This document shows positions 1 through 10,438 of a stretch of 64,000 nt of DNA, in pieces. The position numbers and the translations under genes are program-made. The notes under the pieces were generated by a model, which saw nothing but the letters and a program-made list of their open reading frames with translations, did not search any database and was not told the DNA's origin. The DNA is from Microbacterium maritypicum (GTDB lineage Bacteria > Actinomycetota > Actinomycetes > Actinomycetales > Microbacteriaceae). Within the stretch, counting starts at the first letter, position 1; every line of letters begins with the position of its first letter. The stretch covers positions 2,666,001 to 2,730,000 of the forward strand of contig NZ_CP168030.1 in the NCBI RefSeq assembly GCF_041529975.1, in the 5' to 3' direction.

Positions 1-1285
1 GGGCCTCGCCGTTGAACTTCTCCATCTTCTCGAGCACGACGGTGCGGGCGGGCATGTTGATGCCGAGCGCCAGAGTCTCCGTCGCGAAGACGACCTTCAC
101 GAGTTTGCGTCGGTACAGCTCCTCGACGACTTCCTTGAACGCCGGCAGCAGACCCGCGTGGTGCGAGGCGACGCCGCGCTCGAGGTTGTCCAGCCACTCC
201 CAGTAGCCGAGCACGTCGAGGTCTTCGTCCTGGAGAGTCCGGGTGCGGTCCTCAACGAGCGCACGGATCTCCGCGCGTTCCTCGGCGGAAGTCAGCCGAA
301 CCCCGGCGCGCCGCACCTGCTGCACTGCGGCGTCGCACCCCACGCGACTGAAGATGAAGAAGATGGCGGGGAGGAGGTTCGCTCGCTCCAGGAGGTGCAC
401 GACTTCCGGACGATCCATCCGCTCGATCCGGCGGGCGTTGGCGGCGCGAACGGGCCGCCGTCCACCCCGCGGCGGACGCTTCGCCTGTCGCCCGGCATGG
501 CGGTCACTGCGGTACGACTGCACCTGCCGGTTGTTGTCGTAGTTCGACCCGGTCGACGAGCGGATGCGCATCAGCTCCTGGTTCACCTGCGCGGTCGCGA
601 TGCCCGCACGATCGTCGAAGAGCGGAAGCAGGTCATCGCGGACGAGGACGTGCTGCTCCAGCGGCACGGGCCTGATCTCGGAGACGATGACGTCGGTGTC
701 GCCGCGCACCGTGTCGAGCCAGTCGCCGAACTCCTCGGCATTGGAGACCGTGGCGCTCAGTGACACCAATCGCACCCGCTGAGGTAGGTGGATGATGACC
801 TCTTCCCACACCGCGCCGCGGAAACGATCTGCGAGGTAGTGGACTTCGTCCATGATCACGTAGCGCAGGTCGCGGAGCGCGGCGGAGTCGGCGTAGATCA
901 TGTTGCGGAGGACCTCGGTGGTCATCACCACGATCCGCGCGTTGCCGTTGATGTTGGTGTCACCGGTGAGCAGACCGACCTGATCCGCTCCGTACACCTC
1001 GACCAACTCACGGAACTTCTGGTTCGAGAGCGCCTTCATCGGCGTGGTGTAGAACGCCTTGTCGCTCGGGGTCCGCATCGCGAGATGGATCGCGAACTCG
1101 CCGACGATCGTCTTGCCAGCCCCCGTCGGTGCGGCCACCAGCACACTGCGGCCGTTCTCCAGAGCACGGCATCCCGCGACCTGGAACGGATCGAGCTCGA
1201 ACTTCTGCAGTGCCGCGAACGCCGAGGTCTCCGGGTGCTCCGCTGCCTGCTGCGCCTGCGTGTACCTATCGGACGGCGAACTCAT
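1..1285 (-). CDS. helY: HelY-type DEAD/DEAH-box SF2 helicase, 3' end cut by window
   Basis: Superfamily 2 helicase of the Ski2/Mtr4-like class, expected to unwind RNA or DNA with ATP. The 428 visible N-terminal codons carry the Walker A motif AAPTGAGKT near residue 52, the DEVHYL box, a SLSAT motif III, and the start of the second RecA lobe (FIFSRVGCDAA, SHHAGLLP, LALGINMPARTVV). The rest of the protein lies outside the window. The ATG at 1285 overlaps the tatC stop by four bases (ATGA), so the gene is translationally coupled as the last visible member of the tatA-tatC operon. The same helicase-next-to-tat order is known from other actinobacteria (Rv2092c by Rv2093c in M. tuberculosis). The precise substrate is unknown. 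Confidence 0.93.
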   Translation of the reverse strand, partial: MSSPSDRYTQAQQAAEHPETSAFAALQKFELDPFQVAGCRALENGRSVLVAAPTGAGKTIVGEFAIHLAMRTPSDKAFYTTPMKALSNQKFRELVEVYGADQVGLLTGDTNINGNARIVVMTTEVLRNMIYADSAALRDLRYVIMDEVHYLADRFRGAVWEEVIIHLPQRVRLVSLSATVSNAEEFGDWLDTVRGDTDVIVSEIRPVPLEQHVLVRDDLLPLFDDRAGIATAQVNQELMRIRSSTGSNYDNNRQVQSYRSDRHAGRQAKRPPRGGRRPVRAANARRIERMDRPEVVHLLERANLLPAIFFIFSRVGCDAAVQQVRRAGVRLTSAEERAEIRALVEDRTRTLQDEDLDVLGYWEWLDNLERGVASHHAGLLPAFKEVVEELYRRKLVKVVFATETLALGINMPARTVVLEKMEKFNGEA

Positions 1286-2091
1286 ACCGCGTCCGGCAAC
1301 AGCCCGGTCGCTTCGTCGCGCTTGCGCTTGCGCCTGTCGAACAGCAAAGAGAGCCCCGCGGCGGCGAAGAAGAGGACGATCAGGATCCCCGCGAGCATCA
1401 GCATGCTGACCACGTCGGCGGCCGGGGTCGCGAGCGCGGCGAACACCGTCGCGATGATGATGGCGATGCGCCAGCCCTTGAGGATCGCCCGGCCCGACAT
1501 GACCCCGGCGAGGTTCAGCGCGACGAGGAACACCGGCAGGACAAACGAGACGCCGATGACGATCATCAGCTTGAAGACGAAGTCGTAGTACTCCTGCGCG
1601 TAGTAGAAGTTGGTCGCACCGTCGGGCGTGAAACTCCACATGAGTTCGATGACGTGCGGCATGATCATCACGCCCAGGTAGCACCCGGCGAAGAACAGCG
1701 GGACGGCAGCGACCACGAAGCCGACTGTGTACTTGATCTCCTTGCGGGTCAGGCCGGGCATGATGAAAGCCCACACCTGCCACAGCCAGACCGGCGCCGA
1801 GATGAAGAGGCCGATCGAGAAGGCGATCCGCATGCGCATGTCGAACGCGGCAGTCACCGTGCCGAAGTTGAGCGCGCTGAAGTCATCACCGCGTTTCTCG
1901 GTGATGATGCGGATGGGTTCCGTGATGAAGTGTATGACCGGGTCGGCGACGATGAACGCCACGACCATGCCCACGACCAGAGCGAGCGCCGCATACATCA
2001 GACGCTTGCGCAATTCGACGAGATGCGCGCCCAGCGACATCCGCCGATCCCGATCCGCCTTCGGCATCACGGTCGGTTCGATGGCTGCCAC
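1282..2091 (-). CDS. tatC: Sec-independent protein translocase TatC
   Basis: Integral membrane receptor subunit of the twin-arginine translocase, which exports folded proteins. The 269-residue product shows the N-terminal MSLGAHLVELRKRL segment typical of TatC, followed by six hydrophobic segments, the loop around FIMPGLTRKEIK and the C-terminal charged tail. Length fits the family. It starts 5 bp after the tatA stop and overlaps the downstream helicase by ATGA. No tatB is seen here. Confidence 0.97.
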   Translation of the reverse strand: MAAIEPTVMPKADRDRRMSLGAHLVELRKRLMYAALALVVGMVVAFIVADPVIHFITEPIRIITEKRGDDFSALNFGTVTAAFDMRMRIAFSIGLFISAPVWLWQVWAFIMPGLTRKEIKYTVGFVVAAVPLFFAGCYLGVMIMPHVIELMWSFTPDGATNFYYAQEYYDFVFKLMIVIGVSFVLPVFLVALNLAGVMSGRAILKGWRIAIIIATVFAALATPAADVVSMLMLAGILIVLFFAAAGLSLLFDRRKRKRDEATGLLPDAV

Positions 2092-2096
2092 GGCCG

Positions 2097-2333
2097 TCAG
2101 GCGCGAGGCGGAGTCTCAGGGTCTGCGCCCGAGTCCTTGACCGACGTGGGGTCGGCGATGGTCGAGTCGGCGCGAGGCGCGTCCTCTTCCTTCATCGCCT
2201 TCATCTCACCCTTGAAGACGCGGGCGGACTGGCCCATGCTCTTCGCCAGCGCCGGCAGCTTGGCGGCACCGAACAGAAGGAGGATGACGGCGAGCACGAT
2301 CAGAAGGTGCCAGCCTTGCATTCCAGCGAACAT
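2097..2333 (-). CDS. tatA: Sec-independent protein translocase TatA
   Basis: Pore-forming subunit of the twin-arginine translocase. The 78-residue protein has the classic arrangement: a short N-terminus, one membrane helix (WHLLIVLAVILLLFGAAKLP), the FGxxKLP hinge, an amphipathic helix (LAKSMGQSARVFKGEM) and a charged disordered tail. I start it at the ATG at 2333 (MFAGMQGWHLL); an in-frame start at 2381 would add 16 residues that precede the normal TatA N-terminus. It lies 44 bp after pafC and 5 bp before tatC. Confidence 0.95.
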   Translation of the reverse strand: MFAGMQGWHLLIVLAVILLLFGAAKLPALAKSMGQSARVFKGEMKAMKEEDAPRADSTIADPTSVKDSGADPETPPRA

Positions 2334-2377
2334 GTAAGGATTCCCGTCGTCGATGAGCGTTCGGTTCAGTCTACAGA

Positions 2378-3361
2378 TCAATGCTCGGCATCGGGGCGGC
2401 GATACAGCGCGAGTCCCGACGCGGCCCAGTCCCGCGTGGCGGATCGGGCGATACCCGGCTCCAACACCTCCATCGCGCCGCCGAATCGCCCGGCGAGCCT
2501 CTTGACGCCGCGCGGATCGGCGAGGTGGAGCGTGGTGGTCACCGCCCCGTCGACCACGTCGGGTTGCCCGGTGGGAACGAAGCCGCTCAAAAGGGGGGCG
2601 AGGCGCTCCGGCACACGCACGGTGACCTCGCGCTCGTCGTCGAGACCGGCGAAAGCCTCGGGAACGTGTTCACCGCCGTGGGTGATCGGGATGTCGGTGA
2701 GGGTCGGTGCGCTGACGCGGTCGAGATGGAACGTCCTCATCGCCTGCCGCATATGGCACCACCCCTGCAGATACCACTGGCCGTTCGTGATGAGGATCTG
2801 CATCGGGTCGACCGTTCTGGTCGTCGGCGCGGCATCCGGAGCTTGATAGGTGAAGGCGATCGCGACGCCCTCGTGCAGCCCCCGAGCGACGGCTTCGCGC
2901 ACCTCGTCGACGGCGCTCGGCGCGACGACCACCTCGGCGGGAGCATCCGCGGCACCGCGGGACAGCTTCGAGATGAGCCCGGCGACGAGCCCCGAGTCCG
3001 AGACGGCCGGAACCGCTGCGACCATCTGCAGTCCGGCGAGGAGCGCCGCCGCCTCACGGGCAGTGAAGCGCGGAACTCGACGAAGGGCCACGTCGTTGGT
3101 GATCTCGATGACGTCCTCGAGGTCGAGCAGATCCCAGTTGATGTCGAACATCTCCTGCGGCTGCTGCCAATAACCGGATTCCCCGGGGAGCCCGATCACC
3201 GTCAGCTTCTCGACCATGCCGCGCATCTCCTGCGGCGTCACGCCGAATTCCTCTGCGGCTTCGGTGAGAGACACCTGGCCGTGCTCGAGCAGGTACGGCA
3301 CAAGAGTGAGGTAGAGGCGGACGCGGTCGGCTGCGAGCAACGGCTTGGACTTCGCGCTCAT
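2378..3361 (-). CDS. pafC: WYL-domain transcriptional regulator PafC
   Basis: 327-residue winged-helix plus WYL-domain protein. PafB and PafC together are known in mycobacteria as the activator of the LexA-independent DNA damage response. An N-terminal HTH (VSLTEAAEEFGVTPQEMRGMVEKL, about residues 31-54) precedes a WYL region (AIAFTYQAPDAAPTTRTVDPMQIL... GQWYLQGWCHM). Its start overlaps the pafB stop by ATGA, so the two partners should be made in equal amounts. The pup-proteasome genes that often lie near pafBC are absent from this operon. Confidence 0.93.
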   Translation of the reverse strand: MSAKSKPLLAADRVRLYLTLVPYLLEHGQVSLTEAAEEFGVTPQEMRGMVEKLTVIGLPGESGYWQQPQEMFDINWDLLDLEDVIEITNDVALRRVPRFTAREAAALLAGLQMVAAVPAVSDSGLVAGLISKLSRGAADAPAEVVVAPSAVDEVREAVARGLHEGVAIAFTYQAPDAAPTTRTVDPMQILITNGQWYLQGWCHMRQAMRTFHLDRVSAPTLTDIPITHGGEHVPEAFAGLDDEREVTVRVPERLAPLLSGFVPTGQPDVVDGAVTTTLHLADPRGVKRLAGRFGGAMEVLEPGIARSATRDWAASGLALYRRPDAEH

Positions 3362-4350
3362 GACGCCTCCGCCTGATCGGTGTGCGATTCGACGACCGCT
3401 CGCAGCCGCTCGATGACCGCATCGCGCAACGCGACCGGTTCGACCACCCGCACCTCGGGTCCGTAGGAGGCGAGCTCATCGGCGAAGATGTGCAGGTCGA
3501 CGAACGGGACGTGGATTCCCTGCGGCGCCGACGTCGCACGACGCCCGAGCCGCAGTGCTGCCTCGGTGCCGGGCGTCACCTCCAGCAGAGCCGAGTTCGC
3601 AGCCGCCACGCGCTCCAGGCCGGAGAGCGCCCGCTCCCCCGCTCCGTCACGGAGCGCGGAGTCGAAGGTCGTGGGGCTCACCTTGACGGCGCCCACGATG
3701 CGACTGAGCAGGAACGTCCTGTCCTCCTCGACGTCCACGTCGATGCCGAACACGTGCCACCGAGCCTCGTAGTCGACCAGTGCCAACGGACGGATCCGCC
3801 GCCGCCGAGGCGCATCCTCCCCGGGCTTCAGATAATCGAAGGCGACGACGCGGCACCGCTCGATCGCATCCTGGAGCGGCGCGAACGCGGCGTCGCGGGC
3901 GGTGATGCGCGGCGCGAAGCCGATGATCGGCTCGTCCCCGTCGATGCCCAGGGCACGGATCTTGCGGACGCCCGATTGCGCGTCGCCAGAGACGGACTCC
4001 GCGCTCCAGACGCTCCCGGCCAGCTGCAACACGGCCAGTTCTGCGGCGGAGAACTCGATGTCACCGGGAAGGTCGTATTCCGCTTGCGGAATACGGTAGC
4101 GGGCTTCTCGGAGGTCGTTCGGATCAGCCGCGTCTCCGATCGTCTCGATCGGCACGCCGAGGGTGCGCAACTCGTCTTTGTCCCGCTCGAACATCTTCTC
4201 CAGCGCGTCGGAGCGCGTGCCCGCATCCGCTCGCTGCCGATATCCGGAGACGTTGTCGAGGATCTGCTGCTTGGTCAGCCCGATCTCCGTGGCCATCAGC
4301 GCCACGACGAGATTCGTCAGGCGCTCTTCCGCGGGGATCCGACTGGCCAT
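3358..4350 (-). CDS. pafB: WYL-domain transcriptional regulator PafB
   Basis: 330-residue partner of PafC with an N-terminal HTH (LTKQQILDNVSGYRQ) and a WYL domain (VVAFDYLKPGEDAPRRRRIRPLALV, then ARWHVFGIDV). The family role is positive control of DNA-repair genes after damage. The ATG at 4350 shares one base with the stop of the upstream lipoprotein gene (TGATG). A GTG one codon earlier at 4353 is possible. The paralogy with PafC is evident from the matching order of domains. Confidence 0.93.
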   Translation of the reverse strand: MASRIPAEERLTNLVVALMATEIGLTKQQILDNVSGYRQRADAGTRSDALEKMFERDKDELRTLGVPIETIGDAADPNDLREARYRIPQAEYDLPGDIEFSAAELAVLQLAGSVWSAESVSGDAQSGVRKIRALGIDGDEPIIGFAPRITARDAAFAPLQDAIERCRVVAFDYLKPGEDAPRRRRIRPLALVDYEARWHVFGIDVDVEEDRTFLLSRIVGAVKVSPTTFDSALRDGAGERALSGLERVAAANSALLEVTPGTEAALRLGRRATSAPQGIHVPFVDLHIFADELASYGPEVRVVEPVALRDAVIERLRAVVESHTDQAEAS

Positions 4351-5282
4351 CACTGCGTCGGAGCCGTGACTGCGCCCAGGATGTCGACGACGTACGCCAC
4401 GGCAGGACCGGCGTCACCTGCCGGGGTCACGACGAGGATCTGCGAGCCCACGGTCTCGCCGATGAGCGCCTCTGCGACGGTCGGTGCCGAGGTCGAGAGA
4501 TCACCGGTCGGTCCCTGGCCCCACGTGCTGTTGATGACCTTCTTGTCATCCCAGCCCACAGCCATCACGTTCAGGAGGGGGATCTGGCCCGCTTTGACCT
4601 CATCACCGTCGCCCTTGATGAGGGTCTGGACAACCTGCTCCGTGGGTGCGGCGCTGTCCGGAATGATGACGCCCGGCGTGCCATCAGGAGCGCGCACCAC
4701 GGTCGGCATGCCCTTCGCGTCGTTGAACTGCAGGGAACCCTCGGCGCGGGAGAGGAACACATCGACCACATCGATGACGAACACCGCGTTGTCGTCGGCC
4801 GCGAGACCGAACCCTTCGAGGTTGTTCGCACCGAAGTCTTCCGGGGTGAGTGCGGCGACGATCCGGGACCCTGCCGTCGCGCACTCGAACACCGACTCGA
4901 GCCCGGGCGACTGCGTCGCCCAATAGTCGGCCGTGGAGACCTGACCCTTGGACTCGTCGTACGAGGTCGCGTAGACCTGCTTGCCGGTCTCACCGCTGAA
5001 GATCGAGAGCTCCACCACGAGAGCCTGCGCGTTGTCGAGGATCTTCCGGCCCTCGCCCACCGTCGTGTCGGCGAAAGCGGTCTCCTTGAGGTGCAGCGGG
5101 CTGAACACGCTCACATCCGGCGTCGACCCGACGTCGCCTTCCACGGTCACGGCGTCACGGATCTCGTTCGATCCGGCCCCGCGATCACACGCGACGCCAC
5201 CGTCGGGTGCCGCGGCGGTGCAGCCGGTCAGAGCGAGGACGGCAAGGCTGAGAGAGGCCAGAACGGCGGACGTTTTACGCAC
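4350..5282 (-). CDS. FKBP-type peptidyl-prolyl isomerase-like lipoprotein
   Basis: 310-residue exported lipoprotein. It starts VRKTSAVLASLSLAVLALTGC, a signal peptide with lipobox LTGC, so it should be anchored to the outer face of the membrane. The C-terminal about 100 residues (NVMAVGWDDKKVINSTWGQG... ALIGETVGSQILVVTPAGDAGPAVAYVVDI) look like a divergent FKBP fold; a second diverged copy may fill the N-terminal half. Isomerase activity is inferred from family only. The GTG at 5282 has a GGAG ribosome site just upstream and begins at the signal peptide; longer in-frame extensions do not. It lies 10 bp after trmI and is coupled to pafB. Confidence 0.85.
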   Translation of the reverse strand: MRKTSAVLASLSLAVLALTGCTAAAPDGGVACDRGAGSNEIRDAVTVEGDVGSTPDVSVFSPLHLKETAFADTTVGEGRKILDNAQALVVELSIFSGETGKQVYATSYDESKGQVSTADYWATQSPGLESVFECATAGSRIVAALTPEDFGANNLEGFGLAADDNAVFVIDVVDVFLSRAEGSLQFNDAKGMPTVVRAPDGTPGVIIPDSAAPTEQVVQTLIKGDGDEVKAGQIPLLNVMAVGWDDKKVINSTWGQGPTGDLSTSAPTVAEALIGETVGSQILVVTPAGDAGPAVAYVVDILGAVTAPTQ

Positions 5283-5292
5283 GCGCTCCAGT

Positions 5293-7005
<1,713 letters not shown>

Positions 7006-7082
7006 GCCGGGGTACCGCCCGCATCCCGCCGTCGCGGACTAGCCTGGAAGGATCTCGTCCACGATCTCGAAGGGAGCCCACG

Positions 7083-7931
7083 ATGGATGTTCTCGGTCAG
7101 CGCATCGTCATCGCCGCCTTCGACGGCTGGAACGATGCGGGTGAAGCGGCGAGTGGCGCCATCGAGGCGCTGCGGGCTTCATCGGAGTACGACCTCGTGC
7201 ACTCCGTCGATCCCGAGCTGTACTTCGATTACCAGTACACGCGACCGTCGAGCCGGATGGACGCCGAGGGGCGACGTCGACTGACATGGCCGGAGGCCGG
7301 GCTGTGGCGTCCCCGCGATCCGGGGCCGGGACCCGAGTTCTGGCTGCTCACCGGCGCGGAGCCCGCGCGAACCTGGCAGGCGTTCGCCTCGGAGTTCATC
7401 GATGTGGCTCTGCGCGATGACATCACCGGACTCGTCACCCTCGGCGCGATGCTCTCGGACGTCCCCCACACCCGGCCGATCTCGATCTTCGCGTCCAGCC
7501 AGAACGAGCAGGTGCGGGAAGCTCACGACCTCGAGCGCTCGCTCTACGAGGGCCCGGTCGGCATCCTTTCCGTCATCGAGCACTTCGCCGAGAACGCGGG
7601 GATCCCCACCGCCAGCCTGTGGGCCAGCGTGCCGCATTACGTCGCGTCGGCGACGCCCTCGCCGAAGGTGACTCTCGCCCTGCTCGACCGGCTCGAGGAG
7701 CTGACCGGTGCCGACGTGGATCGCCAGACGCTGCGCACCGAGGCCGCGGCCTGGGAGGCTTCGATCGATGCGGCCGCGTCGGAGGACGAAGACATGGCCG
7801 AGTACATCCGTCAGCTCGAGCGCACGCGCGACACGTGGGACTCCCCCGAGGCGTCCGGCGATGCGATCGCGCAGGCATTCGAGCGGTATCTCCGCCGTCG
7901 CGATGACGGTCCAGGAGACCGCAAGCGCTGA
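7083..7931 (+). CDS. PAC2 family protein
   Basis: 282-residue PAC2-domain protein, a family named after a eukaryotic proteasome assembly chaperone. In actinobacteria PAC2 proteins often sit near proteasome genes. It begins MDVLGQRIVIAAFDGWNDAGEAASGA, the signature N-terminus of the family, and ends in an acidic helical tail. A GAAGGGAG ribosome site precedes the ATG, and a TAGCCT element at 7039-7044 could serve as -10 with a leader of about 32 bases. It diverges from the pafBC-containing operon. Its molecular function is unproven. Confidence 0.9.
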   Translation: MDVLGQRIVIAAFDGWNDAGEAASGAIEALRASSEYDLVHSVDPELYFDYQYTRPSSRMDAEGRRRLTWPEAGLWRPRDPGPGPEFWLLTGAEPARTWQAFASEFIDVALRDDITGLVTLGAMLSDVPHTRPISIFASSQNEQVREAHDLERSLYEGPVGILSVIEHFAENAGIPTASLWASVPHYVASATPSPKVTLALLDRLEELTGADVDRQTLRTEAAAWEASIDAAASEDEDMAEYIRQLERTRDTWDSPEASGDAIAQAFERYLRRRDDGPGDRKR

Positions 7932-7938
7932 GTCCGGG

Positions 7939-8763
7939 TCAGGCCGCGATCACACCGGTACCGAGTAGGACCAGGAGCACGGTGCCGAGCAGGATCCGGT
8001 AGATCACGAACGGCAGGAAGCTGCGCTTCGAGATCCAGTTCATGAAGAACGCGATGACGCCGAGCGCCACCACGAACGCGATGCCCGTCGCCGCGAGCGT
8101 GTCGCCGAACGAGAAGAACGACGGCTCGTCCCAGCTCTTGAACACCTGGTAGAAGCCACTGCCGAACACCGCGGGGATCGCGAGCAGGAAGGCGTAGCGG
8201 GCGGCAGCGGCGCGCTCGTAACCGAGGAAGAGCCCCATCGTGATGGTGCCGCCCGAGCGGGAGACGCCCGGGATCAGCGCCAGTGCCTGCGCGAATCCGA
8301 AGGCGATGCCGTGCGGGTACGTGAGGTCGTTCAACTTCCGGCGCTTCGCCCCGACGTAGTCGGCGACGCCGAGCAGGATGCCGAAGACGATGAGCATGAT
8401 CGCGACGATCCACATCGACCGGAGCACGGTCTCGATCTGGTCCTGGAAGAGCAGCCCGAGAACCACGATCGGGATGCTGCCGATGATGATCATCCAGCCC
8501 ATCCGCGCGTCGGGATCATTGCGCGGCGCCTTGCCGACGAGCGAGCGGAACCACTGGCCGATGATGCGCACGATGTCACGCCAGAAGAACACGACGACCG
8601 CGGCCTCGGTACCGATCTGTGTGATCGCGGTGAAGGCCGCGCCCGGGTCCTCGCCCGACGGCAGGAACGTGCCGAGGATGCGCAGATGGGCGCTGGAGGA
8701 GATCGGGAGGAACTCGGTGAGTCCCTGGACGATGCCCAGGATCAGTGCTTCGAGCAGGTGCAT
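7939..8763 (-). CDS. uppP: Undecaprenyl-diphosphatase UppP
   Basis: 274-residue polytopic membrane enzyme that dephosphorylates undecaprenyl pyrophosphate to recycle the lipid carrier of peptidoglycan synthesis; it also gives bacitracin resistance. Family motifs are present: [14 protein letters not shown] at residues 15-28 and PGVSRSG in the second half. About eight hydrophobic segments alternate with charged loops. Convergent with the PAC2 gene, 7 bp apart. Confidence 0.96.
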   Translation of the reverse strand: MHLLEALILGIVQGLTEFLPISSSAHLRILGTFLPSGEDPGAAFTAITQIGTEAAVVVFFWRDIVRIIGQWFRSLVGKAPRNDPDARMGWMIIIGSIPIVVLGLLFQDQIETVLRSMWIVAIMLIVFGILLGVADYVGAKRRKLNDLTYPHGIAFGFAQALALIPGVSRSGGTITMGLFLGYERAAAARYAFLLAIPAVFGSGFYQVFKSWDEPSFFSFGDTLAATGIAFVVALGVIAFFMNWISKRSFLPFVIYRILLGTVLLVLLGTGVIAA

Positions 8764-8803
8764 GGAGAGCTTTCAGTTCAGAGAGGCACGGAGCGCGCAG
8801 CGC

Positions 8804-10099
8804 TCAGTACGTGCGCAGCAGATCGGCCAGCACCCGCTGGCCGAAGACAAGCGATTCTACGGGTACTCGCTCATCGACTCCGTGGAACATGCCTGTGAAG
8901 TCCAAGTCGGCGGGGAGCTTCAACGGCGCGAAGCCGTACCCGGTGATGCCCAGGTAGGCCAGCGCCTTGTTGTCGGTGCCGGCGCCCAGCAGGTACGGGA
9001 TCACGGGGACACCGGGGTCGTGGCGACCGATGCTGGCGACCATCGCCTCGACGAGCTCGCCCTCGAACGGTGTCTCCATGCCGATGTCACGGACGACCGT
9101 CTGGATCTCGATGTCGTCACCGACGATCTGCTGCAACTCGGCGAGCACATCGTCTTCGGTCCCGGGGATCACGCGGACATCGATGAGTGCCTCGGCACGC
9201 TCCGGGATGACGTTGTGCTTGTATCCGGCGGTCAGAGCCGTGGGATTCGTGGTCGTCCGGAACGACGACCTCAGGAACGCCTCCGCGGGGCCCGCGGCAG
9301 CGGCGAGGGCATCGGGGTCGTCGGCACTGCGCCCGCTCAATGCGCTGAGTCCCTCCAGCAGTGCCGTGGTCGTCGGCGTCAGACGGATAGGCCAGCGCGT
9401 GCGGCCGATCGCCGCGACGGCCTCCGAGAGCTTCGTCACGGCATTGTCATCGTGCAGGCGGCTGCCGTGACCCGCACGACCCTTCGCCACCAGGCGGATC
9501 CAGATCAGCGCCTTCTCGCCGACCTGCAGCAGGTACGCACGCCGATCGTCCACGGTGATCGAGTAGCCCCCGACCTCGCTGATCGCGGCCGTGGCTCCTT
9601 CGAACCACTCCGGACGATTCTGGACGACGAGAGCCGAACCTTCGACGCCCCCGTTCTCTTCGTCGGCGAAGAACGCCAGGATGAGGTCGCGCTCCGGCTG
9701 CTCCCCCGCCCGCAGGATCTCGGCGACGGAGGTGAGGATCATCGCGTTCATGTTCTTCATGTCGACAGCGCCGCGTCCCCACAGCATGCCGTCCTGGACG
9801 AGGCCGGCGAACGGATCGACGCTCCAGTCGTCGGCCATCGCGGGCACGACGTCGAGATGTCCATGCACGACGAGTGCGGGTTTGGTCCGATCGCGGCCCG
9901 GAACACGGGCCATCACGTTGGTACGGCGCTCGATCGGCTCGTAGTACTCGACCTCCAGCCCGAGCTCCTCGAGGTAGGCGCCCACGTACTCCGCAGCCTC
10001 ACGCTCGCCCTTCGCATTCCCTCCACCGAAGTTGGATGTGTCGAAGCGGATGAGGTCGCTGGCGATGCGCACGACCTCGGGAAGAGAGGGATCGGTCAT
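8804..10099 (-). CDS. M20/M25/M40 family metallopeptidase (dipeptidase-like)
   Basis: 431-residue zinc-dependent amidohydrolase/peptidase of the M20 clan. Metal ligands and catalytic residues are visible: HGHLDVVPA, GRGAVDMKN, ADEENGG, SEVGG, and the dimerisation-domain RAGHGS. Related proteins are annotated as dipeptidases or succinyl-diaminopimelate desuccinylase-like enzymes; the substrate is not decidable. The ATG at 10099 is preceded by TAGCCT ending seven bases upstream, so the mRNA may be leaderless. The next gene downstream is uppP, 40 bp away. Confidence 0.92.
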   Translation of the reverse strand: MTDPSLPEVVRIASDLIRFDTSNFGGGNAKGEREAAEYVGAYLEELGLEVEYYEPIERRTNVMARVPGRDRTKPALVVHGHLDVVPAMADDWSVDPFAGLVQDGMLWGRGAVDMKNMNAMILTSVAEILRAGEQPERDLILAFFADEENGGVEGSALVVQNRPEWFEGATAAISEVGGYSITVDDRRAYLLQVGEKALIWIRLVAKGRAGHGSRLHDDNAVTKLSEAVAAIGRTRWPIRLTPTTTALLEGLSALSGRSADDPDALAAAAGPAEAFLRSSFRTTTNPTALTAGYKHNVIPERAEALIDVRVIPGTEDDVLAELQQIVGDDIEIQTVVRDIGMETPFEGELVEAMVASIGRHDPGVPVIPYLLGAGTDNKALAYLGITGYGFAPLKLPADLDFTGMFHGVDERVPVESLVFGQRVLADLLRTY

Positions 10100-10106
10100 G
10101 TGCTCC

Positions 10107-10112
10107 AGGCTA
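10107..10112 (-). promoter_or_regulatory. -10 element of the M20 peptidase gene
   Basis: TAGCCT ends seven bases before the ATG at 10099. Confidence 0.5.
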
Positions 10113-10211
10113 TCGAAACGGCGAGCCACGCCCGGGCGTACCGCTCGGTTCGAGAGGCCGCGGGGAACGTGGTAATGTCATTCTTCGGTCGGCAACGATC
10201 ATCCAAAACCT

Positions 10212-10294
10212 GCGCGGGTGGCGGAATGGTAGACGCGCTACGTTGAGGTCGTAGTGCCCGTAAGGGCGTGGGGGTTCAAGTCCCCCTCCGCGCA
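10212..10294 (+). tRNA. tRNA-Leu (anticodon GAG)
   Basis: Full class II cloverleaf. The acceptor arm GCGCGGG pairs with TCCGCGC and the discriminator is A. The anticodon loop TTGAGGT gives GAG at 10245-10247, there is a long variable arm around TGCCCGTAAGGGCG, and the T-loop is TTCAAGT. CCA is not encoded. It would read CUC and CUU. A strong hairpin follows at once. Confidence 0.96.
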
Positions 10295-10301
10295 CAGGTA
10301 A

Positions 10302-10338
10302 AAGAAGGCCCCGGATCCCACAGATCCGGGGCCTTCTT
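10302..10338 (+). terminator. Strong hairpin terminator after tRNA-Leu
   Basis: A 16-bp perfect stem (AAGAAGGCCCCGGATC with its complement) closes a five-base loop, and a short T-containing tract follows on the plus strand. It sits eight bases after the tRNA 3' end. Confidence 0.88.
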
Positions 10339-10425
10339 CTTTGTCCGCACGCGACGCGAGGTAACGCACGAGTGACCTCATCCGAGGGGGATGATCTCCT
10401 CCCCCTGCACGCGAACGGCTCTGGA

Positions 10426-10431
10426 TAGCCT
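10426..10431 (+). promoter_or_regulatory. -10 element of the DUF1254 gene
   Basis: TAGCCT ends seven bases before the ATG at 10439. Confidence 0.5.
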
Positions 10432-10438
10432 GATCCGC

